Shown here piece by piece: positions 51,248-59,939 of a DNA stretch of 64,000 nt (position 1 is its first letter; every line of letters starts with the position of its first letter). The position numbers and the translations under genes are program-made. Below the pieces are notes generated by a model that did not search any database, was not told the DNA's origin, and saw only the letters and a list, made by a program, of their open reading frames with translations. This stretch comes from Amycolatopsis umgeniensis (GTDB lineage: Bacteria; Actinomycetota; Actinomycetes; Mycobacteriales; Pseudonocardiaceae), in NCBI RefSeq assembly GCF_014205155.1, contig NZ_JACHMX010000001.1, positions 5,270,001 to 5,334,000 on the forward strand, written 5' to 3'.

Positions 51248-52099
51248 ATGAGGAGGATCCTCACCACGTTCGTCGCGGCACTGGCATTCACGATCGCCGT
51301 CCCGGCGGTGGCGAGCGCGGCCCCGACGAGCGGCTGGAACGACTGGTCGTGCAAACCGAGCGCGAAGCACCCCGAGCCCGTCGTGCTGGTGCACGGCCTC
51401 GGCGGCAACGCGACGACCAACTGGTTCTACCACGCGCCGAAGCTCAAAAACGCCGGTTACTGCGTCTACTCGCTGACCTACGGCGGCACCGTCCTGGGTG
51501 GACAGTTGTTCGGCGGGATGGCCTCGATGCGCAAGAGCGCAGTCGAACTCGGCGCTTTCGTGGATCGCGTGCGGTCGAGCACCGGCGCGGGCAAGGTCGA
51601 CATCGTCGGGCATTCCGAGGGTACGACGATGCCCGCGTACTACCTCAAATTCGAGGGCGGCGCGGAGAAGGTGAAGCATTTCGTCGGCTTCGGCTCGAAC
51701 TTCAAGGGCACGTCGCTCAACGGCCTTTCCGGGCTGGCCAAGGCCGTGCTTTCGTTGCCCGGTCTCGATCTGCTCGCCGACGGCGTGTGCGGGGCGTGCC
51801 GCGAGTACCTCGCGCCGTCGGACTTCCTCGACGACCTCGCCCGTGACGGCGTGACCGTGCCGGGGCCGACGTACACGAGCATCGTGAGCCGCCACGATCG
51901 AGTGGTCACGCCGTACACCAGCGGTGTCCTGAACGAACCAGGCGCGACAGACATCGTGCTGCAGGACAGGTGCGGCGTGGACGTGTCCGGGCATCTGAGC
52001 CAGGCGATCGACCCGAACGTGACGAGCCTGATCCTCAAGGCGCTCGACCCGGCGGGCGCGCCCGCGCCGAAGTGCGTGCCGTTCTTCGCGCCGCTGTAG
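51248..52099 (+). CDS. secreted lipase/esterase (alpha/beta hydrolase), 283 aa
   Basis: A Sec signal peptide (MRRILTTFVAALAFTIAVPA, cleavage after ASAA) is followed by VVLVHGLGGNATTNW (oxyanion loop) and the nucleophile elbow GHSEGT. Catalytic Asp and His fit SRHDRVVTP and VDVSGHLSQ. Four Cys, two in CGACREY, suggest disulfides. It is of the actinobacterial EstA/LipA secreted type. ATG 51248 with GGAGGCAGGG upstream. Confidence 0.85.
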   Translation: MRRILTTFVAALAFTIAVPAVASAAPTSGWNDWSCKPSAKHPEPVVLVHGLGGNATTNWFYHAPKLKNAGYCVYSLTYGGTVLGGQLFGGMASMRKSAVELGAFVDRVRSSTGAGKVDIVGHSEGTTMPAYYLKFEGGAEKVKHFVGFGSNFKGTSLNGLSGLAKAVLSLPGLDLLADGVCGACREYLAPSDFLDDLARDGVTVPGPTYTSIVSRHDRVVTPYTSGVLNEPGATDIVLQDRCGVDVSGHLSQAIDPNVTSLILKALDPAGAPAPKCVPFFAPL

Positions 52100-52103
52100 G
52101 GGC

Positions 52104-53099
52104 TCAGGGTTTGGTCGCGTGCACCACGAACACCGACCGGACCCTGTCCTCGGACTCGACGTCGAGGCGCTTCACGGTCACCTCGGTGAAGCCCGCTTCG
52201 GAGGCCAGTTCCGCCGCGTCGTCCTCGGTTTCCGGCAGTTTCAGGTCGGTGGGGACGATCGCGGCGAACGCCTCCGACGGCCGGAACGCCGAAGCCAGTG
52301 GCAGGCTGAAGCCCACCCGGCCGCCGGGGCGCAGCGCCCGCAGCCAGTCGCGGAGCGCGGCCGCGCCGAGGAAATGCAGCGAGGACGCGCACAGCACGGC
52401 GTCGGCGCCGTCGTCCTCGACCGGCGACGGAACGGCCGAGGCGACCTGCCAGGTGATGAGCTTGCCGGGATCGCGCGTCGCGGCCTTCGCCTCGGCTTGG
52501 GCGATCATGCCCGGCGAGATGTCGATCGCGAGTACTTCGCCCGGCTCCAGGCGCAGCGCGGCGAACGCGGCCACGCCGGTCCCGGTCGCGATGTCGAGAA
52601 CGCGTTCGGGAGCCGTGCGGCCCAGGCCGTCGACGAGCGCTTCGGCCACGAGGCCGTGGAAGGTGTCTTCGTCGTAGTGGGCGGCGATGCCGTCGAAGAG
52701 GTCCGCCGCGATCTCCTCGGTCACGACGGCGACCCTATCCGGGAGGCGGCGTCTGCCGGCGAAACCCAGATCCACGCGGTGGTACCAGCACAGTTCCGGG
52801 TCGCCCTCGAGCCAGCAGAGCAGGACGTCGGCGCCGTCGAGTTCGGCGGGGAAGTCGATCAGAAGCGGGGCGAACCCCTTCAGCTCCGCGCCCGTCCGCT
52901 GGACGGTGGTCATCAGATCGTCCAGGCGGGCCTGCGCGGCCTTCCACTCCGGCATCCCGCCGAGCGCGGTCTCGCGGCCGCCCGGGCGGAGGGCCGCGGC
53001 GAGTTCGGCCGCGTCGGCGCGCAGGCGGACGAGCTCGTCGAGCACGGGGCGTAGCCGGGCGAGTTCGGCGCGGGCTTCAGGAACGGTGAACAATCCCAT
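52104..53099 (-). CDS. DUF2203-methyltransferase fusion, 331 aa
   Basis: Residues 1-115 are a DUF2203 domain (FTVPEARAELARLRPVLDELVRLRADAAELAAAL, TGAELKGFAPLLIDFPAELDGADVLLCW, YHRVDLGFAGRRRLPD). Residues 120-331 are a class I SAM methyltransferase: VLDIATGTGVAAFAALRLEPGEVLAIDISPGMI (motif I and II), DAVLCASSLHFL, and LRPGGRVGFSLPLA. ATG 53097-53099. DUF2203 normally stands alone; its fusion to a methyltransferase is unusual. Confidence 0.8.
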   Translation of the reverse strand: MGLFTVPEARAELARLRPVLDELVRLRADAAELAAALRPGGRETALGGMPEWKAAQARLDDLMTTVQRTGAELKGFAPLLIDFPAELDGADVLLCWLEGDPELCWYHRVDLGFAGRRRLPDRVAVVTEEIAADLFDGIAAHYDEDTFHGLVAEALVDGLGRTAPERVLDIATGTGVAAFAALRLEPGEVLAIDISPGMIAQAEAKAATRDPGKLITWQVASAVPSPVEDDGADAVLCASSLHFLGAAALRDWLRALRPGGRVGFSLPLASAFRPSEAFAAIVPTDLKLPETEDDAAELASEAGFTEVTVKRLDVESEDRVRSVFVVHATKP

Positions 53100-53120
53100 G
53101 CGCCGATGGTCCCAGCTCGC

Positions 53121-53711
53121 TCAGCGGCGCCGCCGGGCGAGTCTCGACGCGAGGCCCGCGCCGACGAGGAGGAAGCCCGTACCGAGCAGTCCGCCGATGA
53201 ACAGCCAGCTCGTGACGCCGTAGGTGACGTCGTTCTGCGGCAGATACTTCACCAGGCGGAAGCCCCATTCTGGGACCGCGGCGGTGGCGACGCCCGGCGC
53301 GACACCCCAGACGAGACCGCCGAGGATCGGGCCGGTCGCCGAGAGCGCGCCGAGCAGCCCGACCGCCAGCAGCAGGATCCCGCCGCCCACGAGCAGGCCG
53401 ATGCTGAAGACGTCACGCTGGGTGCTGAGCGTCGCCTGGACGAGCATCTGCTGCCGCAGGCCACCCCAAGCCAGCAGGCCGAGGGCGACCGGCGTCAGGA
53501 TCAGGCCGCCCGCGCCGCTGAGCACCCGGCGCACGCCCCGGCCGGCACGGCTGTCCTCGGGACCCAGGTCGTCGTCGAAAGGCGGCTCGTACGGTTCGTA
53601 CGACTCGACGTCCTCGTAAGGCCTTCGCGGATCCTTCGGTTGCTGCTCGTACTCGCCGTACTCCTGGTAGTCCTCGTCGTCGTACTCCGCGACGTACCGG
53701 TGCGATGACAT
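53121..53711 (-). CDS. four-helix membrane protein, 196 aa
   Basis: An acidic, Tyr-rich cytoplasmic N-terminus (about 60 residues with repeated DDEDYQEYGEYEQQP) leads to four membrane helices containing LILTPVALGLLAWGG and SATGPILGGLVWGVAPG, ending in a basic RRRR tail. It is a paralogue of the next gene at 53794-54303. ATG 53709-53711. Function unknown. Confidence 0.7.
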   Translation of the reverse strand: MSSHRYVAEYDDEDYQEYGEYEQQPKDPRRPYEDVESYEPYEPPFDDDLGPEDSRAGRGVRRVLSGAGGLILTPVALGLLAWGGLRQQMLVQATLSTQRDVFSIGLLVGGGILLLAVGLLGALSATGPILGGLVWGVAPGVATAAVPEWGFRLVKYLPQNDVTYGVTSWLFIGGLLGTGFLLVGAGLASRLARRRR

Positions 53712-53784
53712 GGGCGGGCCACCTCCCTGATCCGGACTACGGATCCGAGGCCCACCCGGTTCACTTCGATCTCCACGGATCGCG

Positions 53785-53798
53785 TTTAGCCCGCTAAA
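53785..53798. repeat. palindromic element copy overlapping a gene 3' end
   Basis: Core TTTAGCCCGCTAAA, preceded by GGATCGCG and followed by GGCGA. On the minus strand its CTTTAGC supplies the TAG stop (53796-53794) of the paralogous membrane protein gene. Confidence 0.9.
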
Positions 53799-54303
53799 GG
53801 CGAGTCGTGCGGCGCCGGGTGAGGGTGCCGACCAGGCCGGCCCCGACAAGGAGGAAACCGCTCCCGAACAGGGCGCCCATGATGAGCCAGGTCACCAGTC
53901 CGACGCCGAGTTCGCGGCCGCCGAGGTCGTACATGGTGCTCATGACGCTTTGCCCGCCGAGGAGTGTGGTCAGCCCCGGCACCACTCCCCAGATCAGCCC
54001 GCCGAGCACCGGCCCGAGCCCGGACAGCGCGCCGAGGAGCGCGACGCCGAGCAGGAGGAGGCCGCCGACGATCAGCAGGATCAAGCCCAGCGGTTCTTCG
54101 CCGACGGTGTAGGCCTGCGCGTACGTCCGCTGCAGCCGTGAGCCGCCGTAGATCACCAGCCCGAGCGCGACCGGGGTGAGCAGGACCCCGCCGAGCGCGC
54201 TGATCACGCGAGGCACCGCGCGGCTGGGTTGCCTAGGCTGGAGGTAGGGCTCCGGCGCGGGCGGCTGCTCGTGTGGCGGTACCGCGTAGGGGTTGGTGGA
54301 CAT
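53794..54303 (-). CDS. four-helix membrane protein, paralogue, 169 aa
   Basis: The same membrane part as its neighbour: VISALGGVLLTPVALGLVIYGG, LSGLGPVLGGLIWGVVPG and GALFGSGFLLVGAGLVGTL, with a shorter Pro-rich N-terminus. The two proteins align through the whole membrane region and clearly arose by duplication. ATG 54301-54303. Its stop codon lies in the palindromic element. Confidence 0.7.
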   Translation of the reverse strand: MSTNPYAVPPHEQPPAPEPYLQPRQPSRAVPRVISALGGVLLTPVALGLVIYGGSRLQRTYAQAYTVGEEPLGLILLIVGGLLLLGVALLGALSGLGPVLGGLIWGVVPGLTTLLGGQSVMSTMYDLGGRELGVGLVTWLIMGALFGSGFLLVGAGLVGTLTRRRTTRL

Positions 54304-54552
54304 GGGGACCGCCCTTTCCGGTGGCCGGCTGTGCCGAAGATGGAGTGCGGTTCGATGATGTCGCGGTTCCCCGGTGTCCCGTGACGGCCGGATGGCCGTC
54401 GTCCGACCGGGTGACGTCGGCCACATCGGCCTCGTGGAGACTTGATACCCACCACTACTGGAACCATCCAGCGCCGTTAAGCAGTACGCTTGTACCGCTA
54501 CCGGAGAGACTGAAGAAGAACGCGAAGATCCGCGGAAGGAGCACCGCTGCTC

Positions 54553-55776
54553 ATGGCCAAGATCAAGGTCCAGGGCACCGTCGTCGAGCTCGACGGCGAT
54601 GAGATGACCCGCATCATTTGGCAGTTCATCAAGGACAAGCTGGTCCACCCCTACCTGGACCTCAACCTCGAGTACTACGACCTGGGCATCGAGGAGCGGG
54701 ACCGCACCGACGACCAGATCACCGTCGATTCGGCCAACGCGATCAAGAAGCACGGCGTCGGCGTCAAGTGCGCCACGATCACGCCGGACGAGGCGCGTGT
54801 CGAAGAGTTCGGCCTGAAGAAGATGTGGCTCTCGCCCAACGGCACGATCCGCAACATCCTCGGCGGCGTGATCTTCCGCGAGCCGATCGTCATCCAGAAC
54901 ATCCCGCGCCTCGTGCCGGGCTGGACCAAGCCGATCATCATCGGCCGTCACGCGCACGGTGACCAGTACAAGGCGACCAACTTCAAGGTCCCCGGCCCCG
55001 GCACGCTGACCATCAGCTACACCCCGGACGACGGCTCCGAGCCGATGCAGTTCGACGTCGCGAAGTTCCCCGAGGGCGGCGGCGTCGCCATGGGCATGTA
55101 CAACTACCGCAAGTCCATCGAGGACTTCGCGCGCGCCTCGCTGCAGTACGGCCTCGACCGTGAGTACCCGGTCTACATGTCGACCAAGAACACCATCCTG
55201 AAGGCCTACGACGGCATGTTCAAGGACGTGTTCGAGGAGATCTACCAGGCCGAGTTCAAGGCCGACTTCGACGCCAAGGGCATCTCCTACGAGCACCGCC
55301 TGATCGACGACATGGTCGCCGCGGCGATGAAGTGGGAGGGCGGCTACGTCTGGGCCTGCAAGAACTACGACGGTGACGTGCAGTCCGACACGGTCGCGCA
55401 GGGCTTCGGCTCGCTGGGCCTGATGACGTCGGTGCTGCGCACGCCGGACGGCCGGACCGTCGAGGCCGAGGCCGCGCACGGCACGGTGACCCGGCACTAC
55501 CGCCAGCACCAGCAGGGCAAGCCGACCTCGACCAACCCGATCGCGTCCATCTACGCGTGGACCCGGGGCCTCGAGCACCGCGGCAAGCTGGACTCGAACC
55601 CGGAGCTGATCGGGTTCGCGAACAAGCTGGAGCAGGTCGTCGTCGAGACCGTCGAGAGCGGCAAGATGACCAAGGACCTCGCGCTGCTGATCAGCAAGGA
55701 GCAGGCGTTCCAGACCACCGAGGAGTTCCTCGCGACGCTGGACGAAAACCTGGCCAAGAAGATCTCCCAGGGCTGA
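54553..55776 (+). CDS. icd: NADP-dependent isocitrate dehydrogenase, 407 aa
   Basis: The homodimeric, eukaryote-like IDH type: [22 protein letters not shown]-terminus, [17 protein letters not shown], and [28 protein letters not shown] in the C-terminal part, which includes NADP and metal-binding residues. It produces 2-oxoglutarate in the TCA cycle. ATG 54553 with AAGGAG upstream. A GC hairpin terminator follows. Confidence 0.97.
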   Translation: MAKIKVQGTVVELDGDEMTRIIWQFIKDKLVHPYLDLNLEYYDLGIEERDRTDDQITVDSANAIKKHGVGVKCATITPDEARVEEFGLKKMWLSPNGTIRNILGGVIFREPIVIQNIPRLVPGWTKPIIIGRHAHGDQYKATNFKVPGPGTLTISYTPDDGSEPMQFDVAKFPEGGGVAMGMYNYRKSIEDFARASLQYGLDREYPVYMSTKNTILKAYDGMFKDVFEEIYQAEFKADFDAKGISYEHRLIDDMVAAAMKWEGGYVWACKNYDGDVQSDTVAQGFGSLGLMTSVLRTPDGRTVEAEAAHGTVTRHYRQHQQGKPTSTNPIASIYAWTRGLEHRGKLDSNPELIGFANKLEQVVVETVESGKMTKDLALLISKEQAFQTTEEFLATLDENLAKKISQG

Positions 55777-55794
55777 GTTTCGCGGTGAGCACCT

Positions 55795-55826
55795 GAAGGC
55801 CCCCTTCCTCGCGGGAGGGGGCCTTC
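55795..55826 (+). terminator. terminator of icd
   Basis: 14-bp stem, arms GAAGGCCCCCTTCC and GGGAGGGGGCCTTC (one mismatch or G-U pair) with a TCGC loop. Confidence 0.75.
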
Positions 55827-55968
55827 TCGCGTTGTGACCCTGGGTAGCGCGAACGCCGTCCGGTTGGCGCCTCCGGGTGGTTGGCAATCCGGAAACTGGG
55901 CGACCGCCTTGGTTTCTGCCACTCTGGTCGAGGAAGAAAACGATTCCCTTGTTCGAGGAGTGACCATC

Positions 55969-56274
55969 ATGGCCATCTCGAAACCGGTCCTTTTCCTCGG
56001 CGCCGGCGCCGCGCTGATCGTCGTCGTCGCCATCTCGGGGCAGGACAGGGAGTCGAGCGCTTCGAGCCCGACCGGTTGCCAGGTCGTGGTGACGGCCGAC
56101 GTGCTCAACGCGCGCGACACCCCCGGCGGTCAGAAGATCGTCGGCAAGTACGTCAAGGACGCGAAGATCGACGCGCAGCCGGTGGTCGAGAACGGCTTCC
56201 GCAAGATCGCCGAGGGCAAATGGGTCTCGGCCCAGTTCGCGCCCCCGGTCGAAGGCTCCAAATGCGGCCCGTGA
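55969..56274 (+). CDS. membrane-anchored SH3b-like protein, 101 aa
   Basis: One N-terminal hydrophobic segment (KPVLFLGAGAALIVVVAIS) exports or anchors it; the rest is an SH3-like domain: CQVVVTADVLNARDTPGGQKIVGKYVKDAKIDAQPVVENGFRKIAEGKWVSAQF, with a Cys pair at the ends that could form a disulfide. SH3b domains usually bind peptidoglycan. ATG 55969 follows GAGGAG by 8 bp. Convergent with the four-CSD gene; a palindromic element lies between. Confidence 0.75.
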   Translation: MAISKPVLFLGAGAALIVVVAISGQDRESSASSPTGCQVVVTADVLNARDTPGGQKIVGKYVKDAKIDAQPVVENGFRKIAEGKWVSAQFAPPVEGSKCGP

Positions 56275-56288
56275 CCTGCCGGATCGCG

Positions 56289-56302
56289 TTTAGCCCGCTA
56301 AA
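56289..56302. repeat. palindromic element copy between convergent genes
   Basis: Core TTTAGCCCGCTAAA preceded by GGATCGCG and followed by GGCGACAG. Confidence 0.9.
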
Positions 56303-56396
56303 GGCGACAGGCGAGGCGCGCTGCTGACGGCACCATCGACGGGGATGAACGAGCACTCTCGTCGGGAAGTGATCAGCCCTCGGTGGGGCCGCCTCT

Positions 56397-57341
56397 TCAG
56401 AGGCGTTCGACGCGGTCGGCCTGCGGGCCCCGGTCGCTCTGACGCACCGCGTACCGGACCCGGTCGCCCTTCTGCAGCGGCTCCGACCCCATGATCACGG
56501 ACGCGTGGGCGAAGAGATCGTCGCCGCCCGCGTCCGGGGTGATGAAGCCGAAGCCGCGGTCGTCGTCGTAGCGCGCGACGACGCCCTCGCCGCCTCGTAC
56601 GGGCACGTCCCGCGCCGCCGGCCCCGCGGCCGCGGCAGGTGCCGACCGCTGCGGCGCCGTCTGGGGCTCGGCGCCCCGGACCAGGTGCACGTCGCGGGCC
56701 TGCGGGCCCTTGTCTCCACTGGCCACCTCGTAGGCGACGCGGTCGCCCTCCGCGAGCCACGTCAGCCCCTCGGCCAGTGCCCGGGCGTGAACGAAGACGT
56801 CCCCGGCGCCGGAGTCGGGGTTGATGAAGCCAAAGCCCTTGTCCTCGTCGTACCAGGCCACCGTGCCGTCGGCACCGTCCGCGATACCAGCCGCAGCGGG
56901 TGAGCCCGCCCCTGGTCCCAGCGGGATCACGTGCCCGGCCTGCGGGCCGCGCTCGCCTTCGACGATCAGGAAGGCCACTCGCTGCCCCTCGGTGACCACG
57001 CCGCCGGTCACGATGGCGGAGCTGTGCACGAAGATGTCGGCGCCGCCACCGTCCGGCGACGCGAAGCCGTACCCCTTGCCCGGCTCGTACCAGTTGACGG
57101 TGCCGAGCAGGCCCACGGCGCTGCCGGTGGCCGCATCGGCGGTAACGCGAACGCGCAGCGCCTCGGGCCCGCGGTCGTTCTCGCCGACCTCGAACACGAC
57201 GGCCTGACCCTCGCGGAGCACTTTCGCGCCGTCCCCGACGATCTCGGAGGCGTGCACGAACACGTCCGGCGAGCCGTCCTCGGGCGCGAGGAAGCCGAAT
57301 CCCCGTTCGGCGTCGAACCAACGGACGGTCCCTTGCGGCAT
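56397..57341 (-). CDS. protein with four tandem cold-shock domains, 314 aa
   Basis: Four complete CSDs follow each other, each with RNP1 and RNP2: [22 protein letters not shown] (about 1-68), [22 protein letters not shown] (about 78-145), [22 protein letters not shown] (about 160-225) and [22 protein letters not shown] (about 250-314). Each carries a QPQAR/DRGPQA-type end. CspA-family RNA chaperones usually have one CSD of 67 aa. ATG 57341, with GGAG upstream, starts at the first domain. A multivalent RNA or ssDNA binder is likely. Confidence 0.85.
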   Translation of the reverse strand: MPQGTVRWFDAERGFGFLAPEDGSPDVFVHASEIVGDGAKVLREGQAVVFEVGENDRGPEALRVRVTADAATGSAVGLLGTVNWYEPGKGYGFASPDGGGADIFVHSSAIVTGGVVTEGQRVAFLIVEGERGPQAGHVIPLGPGAGSPAAAGIADGADGTVAWYDEDKGFGFINPDSGAGDVFVHARALAEGLTWLAEGDRVAYEVASGDKGPQARDVHLVRGAEPQTAPQRSAPAAAAGPAARDVPVRGGEGVVARYDDDRGFGFITPDAGGDDLFAHASVIMGSEPLQKGDRVRYAVRQSDRGPQADRVERL

Positions 57342-57523
57342 AAAAGGCTCCAGGTCGAGAGGGCGGGCACTGGCCCCCAGTCTCTCTGACAGACCTCCGG
57401 TCCGTCGGGCCGGGCCCACAGGCGGGCGGTGCGGAGCCAGGGGCGGGCCGTCGGTTCACCTAGCGACACGCCGAGTTCGAGACCAGGTCGAAGGCGAGGT
57501 GGGCGCTCGGCCGCCGGATCGCG

Positions 57524-57537
57524 TTTAGCCCGCTAAA
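57524..57537. repeat. palindromic element copy encoding the end of the MBL protein
   Basis: Core TTTAGCCCGCTAAA preceded by GGATCGCG and followed by CGC. Read on the minus strand it encodes the final RLAG and stop of the metallo-hydrolase. Confidence 0.9.
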
Positions 57538-58268
57538 CGCAGGTGGGCGCCCTCCTCGGCCGCCAGCACCTCGCCGCTGAACTCCGCCCTCGCCTCGGCC
57601 ACCGAGACCTCGCGGTCGGAACCGGGCCAGAAGTGGGTCAGCAGCAGCCGCCGGGCGCCGCCGCGCTCGGCCCAGTACCCGGCCTCGCCCGCCGTCGACA
57701 CCAGCCGCGGCGTGTCCTCGGGAGACGGGCCCTGCAGCGTGGCGTCGGCGATGAGCAGGTCGGCGTCGCGTGCCAGCTCCGCCAGGAGCGGGCTGGGCCC
57801 GCTGTCGCCGGTGTAGGCGACGGTGAGCCCCGGCGCGGTCAGCCGGACCCCGTGGTTCGGCACATGGTGCGGCAGCGGGAACGTGGTCATCCGGAACGGC
57901 CCGACCTCGCGTGGCGGGCCGAGGTCGCAGACGTCGAAAATCGTCGTCGGATGCGGCCGCGGCTCCATCGCTTCGAGCCGCCGCACCGTCCCCGGCGTGC
58001 AGTGCAGCGGGATCTTCGGCTCGTCCGGCAGCCCGTAGGCGCGGGCACGGCCGAGCGCGCTCACGTCGGCGCAGTGATCGGGATGTTCGTGCGTCACCAC
58101 CACCGCGTCGACCCGGCCGCCGGGGCAGTGGCCGAACAGCCGTGACGCGGCCCCGTATCCGAGGTCGAGCACGATCTTGAAACCCTCGTGGACCAGGAGG
58201 AATCCGGCGCAGGCCCGGCCGGCTTCCGGCCAAGCGCCGCAGCTGCCCAGCACGGTCAGCTCGCTCAT
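57525..58268 (-). CDS. metallo-beta-lactamase-fold hydrolase (RNase Z-like), 247 aa
   Basis: Zinc ligands: THEHPDHCAD (HxHxDH), the PLPHHVPNHGVRL His cluster, and AYTGDSGPS (Asp) with LLLTHFWPG (His). The arrangement and short length resemble RNase Z/phosphodiesterase-type enzymes, but the exosite arm of tRNase Z is missing. ATG 58266-58268. Its last residues and stop are contributed by the palindromic element. Confidence 0.85.
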   Translation of the reverse strand: MSELTVLGSCGAWPEAGRACAGFLLVHEGFKIVLDLGYGAASRLFGHCPGGRVDAVVVTHEHPDHCADVSALGRARAYGLPDEPKIPLHCTPGTVRRLEAMEPRPHPTTIFDVCDLGPPREVGPFRMTTFPLPHHVPNHGVRLTAPGLTVAYTGDSGPSPLLAELARDADLLIADATLQGPSPEDTPRLVSTAGEAGYWAERGGARRLLLTHFWPGSDREVSVAEARAEFSGEVLAAEEGAHLRLAG

Positions 58269-58352
58269 GCGCGCAGTCTCGCAGAGAGCCCCCGGTAACG
58301 GCCCGCCTTTTCCGACGACTTCGTGACCGGGGGGATCGTGAGGAGGTCCGTC

Positions 58353-58787
58353 ATGAAGCAGGTCCAGAGCCGGGTCATCACCCCGAAGCCGATCGACGAG
58401 GTCTACGCCTACCTCGCCGACTTCACCAACCAGCCTGAGTGGCGGTTCGACGTGATCTCGTGCTCGCTCGCCGCGGGCACGGGTGGCGAACCGGGGGCGA
58501 AGTACCAGCAGCGGGTGAAACCGCGCGGCAAGGAGATCGGCAGCGAAGTCGAGCTGACCCGCGCCGACGAGCCGACCGAAGTCGCGTTCCGCACGCTGGA
58601 TCGGGGGCCGGTCACCGTGTCGGGTGCCTGGCATCTGAAGAGCATCGGCACCGGGACCGAGGTGATCTGCGACGTCACCATCGAAACGCGCGGATTCCTG
58701 CGGTTGCTGGAGTTCAGCATGGGCCCGTCACTGCAGAAGATCTCGGATCGCTACGAACAAGACCTCTCCGCGCGCCTCAACCCCTGA
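58353..58787 (+). CDS. SRPBCC/polyketide-cyclase-like protein, 144 aa
   Basis: A single START-like domain: first strand VQSRVITPKPIDEVYAYLADFTNQPEWRFDVISCSL and the C-terminal helix RLLEFSMGPSLQKISDRYEQDLSARL. ATG 58353 has AGGAGG upstream; a slightly earlier ATG in the same frame is possible. The ligand is unknown. Confidence 0.8.
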   Translation: MKQVQSRVITPKPIDEVYAYLADFTNQPEWRFDVISCSLAAGTGGEPGAKYQQRVKPRGKEIGSEVELTRADEPTEVAFRTLDRGPVTVSGAWHLKSIGTGTEVICDVTIETRGFLRLLEFSMGPSLQKISDRYEQDLSARLNP

Positions 58788-58809
58788 CGGTTCTGTCGGA
58801 CCCTCCGGG

Positions 58810-58815
58810 TAGCGT
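58810..58815 (+). promoter_or_regulatory. -10 element (TAGCGT), probable leaderless start of xth
   Basis: TAGCGT ends 7 nt before GTG 58823, with no ribosome site. Confidence 0.5.
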
Positions 58816-58822
58816 GCGAAGG

Positions 58823-59620
58823 GTGCTGACCGTCTCCACTGTGAATGTCAACGGCCTCCGCGCCGCCGCGAAAAAAGGCTTCATCGAGTGGCTCGGCGCC
58901 ACCGAGGCCGACGTCGTCGCCTGCCAGGAGGTCCGGGCCGAGCTCAAAGAGCTCCCGGCCGGTGCCGCCGCGCCCGAAGGCTGGCACGTGGTGCACGCGC
59001 CGTCGGTACAGAAGGGGCGCAACGGCGTCATGCTGTTCAGCCGCGCCGAGCCGGAAGAGGTCCGCATCGGTTTCGGCGAGCCCGAATTCGAGGACAGCGG
59101 CCGCTACGCCGAGATCCACCTGCCGAACGTCGTGGTCGCGAGCCTGTACCTGCCCAGCGGTGACGTCGGCACCCCGCGCCAGGACGAGAAAGAGCGCTTC
59201 ATGGCGGCGTTCTTGCCGTACCTCGTCGACCTGCGTGCCAAGGCGGCGGCCGACGGCCGTGAGGTCGTCGTCGTGGGTGACTGGAACATCGCCTACGAGA
59301 ACACCGACCTGAAGAACTGGCGCGGCAACCAGAAGAGCTCGGGCTTCCTTCCGGAGGAGCGGGAGTGGCTCGGCCGTGTGTTCAGCGAGGCCGGGTATGT
59401 CGACGTGCAGCGCAAACTGGATCCGGAAGGCCCCGGCCCGTACACCTGGTGGTCGTACCGCGGGAAGGCGTTCGACAACGACTCGGGCTGGCGCATCGAC
59501 TGCCAGATCGCCACTCCCGGTCTCGCCGAGCGCTGCACCTCCGTCGTGGTCGAGCGCGCCGAGTCCTACGACCAGCGCTGGTCGGATCACGCCCCCGTGA
59601 CAGCGACCTATTCCGGCTGA
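58823..59620 (+). CDS. xth: exodeoxyribonuclease III (AP endonuclease), 265 aa
   Basis: The EEP-fold repair nuclease. Catalytic residues: NVNGLRAA (Asn), ACQEVR (Glu), DWNIAYENTDLKNWRGNQKSSGFL (Asp/Asn) and the C-terminal SDHAPVTATY (Asp-His). It cleaves at abasic sites and degrades 3' ends. GTG 58823 gives the family N-terminus (VSTVNVNG) and is 7 nt after a -10 element. Confidence 0.93.
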   Translation: MLTVSTVNVNGLRAAAKKGFIEWLGATEADVVACQEVRAELKELPAGAAAPEGWHVVHAPSVQKGRNGVMLFSRAEPEEVRIGFGEPEFEDSGRYAEIHLPNVVVASLYLPSGDVGTPRQDEKERFMAAFLPYLVDLRAKAAADGREVVVVGDWNIAYENTDLKNWRGNQKSSGFLPEEREWLGRVFSEAGYVDVQRKLDPEGPGPYTWWSYRGKAFDNDSGWRIDCQIATPGLAERCTSVVVERAESYDQRWSDHAPVTATYSG

Positions 59621-59651
59621 CCTGGTCCGGTCAGGCACAAGCAGGCACTCG

Positions 59652-59927
59652 GTGAGCCGCCTCGATTTGTTCGGCTCTGCCGTGAGTGACAGGTTCGACC
59701 TGGTGTCCAGTGACGTCGACGTGCTCGTCGAGTTCGACGCAGGGCCTGGGTTTGACTACTTCGGTACATACTTCGATCTGAAGGAAGGCCTTGAGCGGAT
59801 ACTGGGCCGCCCTGTAGACCTCGTCAACGTGACCAGCATTCGCAATCCCTACTTCAAGCAGCAGGTGCTGGAGACCCGGGAGCTTCTCGGTTGCAGGATG
59901 CGTAGGTTCGAGCGGTGCACCGGCTAA
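59652..59927 (+). CDS. orphan MNT-type nucleotidyltransferase (MntA antitoxin-like), 91 aa
   Basis: The nucleotidyltransferase signature GSAVSDRFDLVSSDVDVLVEF (GSx10-DxD) is intact. The usual 25-residue N-terminal helix before RLDLFGSA is missing, and no HepT toxin gene is adjacent, so it is either a truncated type VII antitoxin remnant or a stand-alone AMPylator. GTG 59652 is the best start in a frame that stays open upstream. It overlaps nothing; the neighbouring genes start close. Confidence 0.65.
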   Translation: MSRLDLFGSAVSDRFDLVSSDVDVLVEFDAGPGFDYFGTYFDLKEGLERILGRPVDLVNVTSIRNPYFKQQVLETRELLGCRMRRFERCTG

Positions 59928-59939
59928 CCTGGTCTCGTC

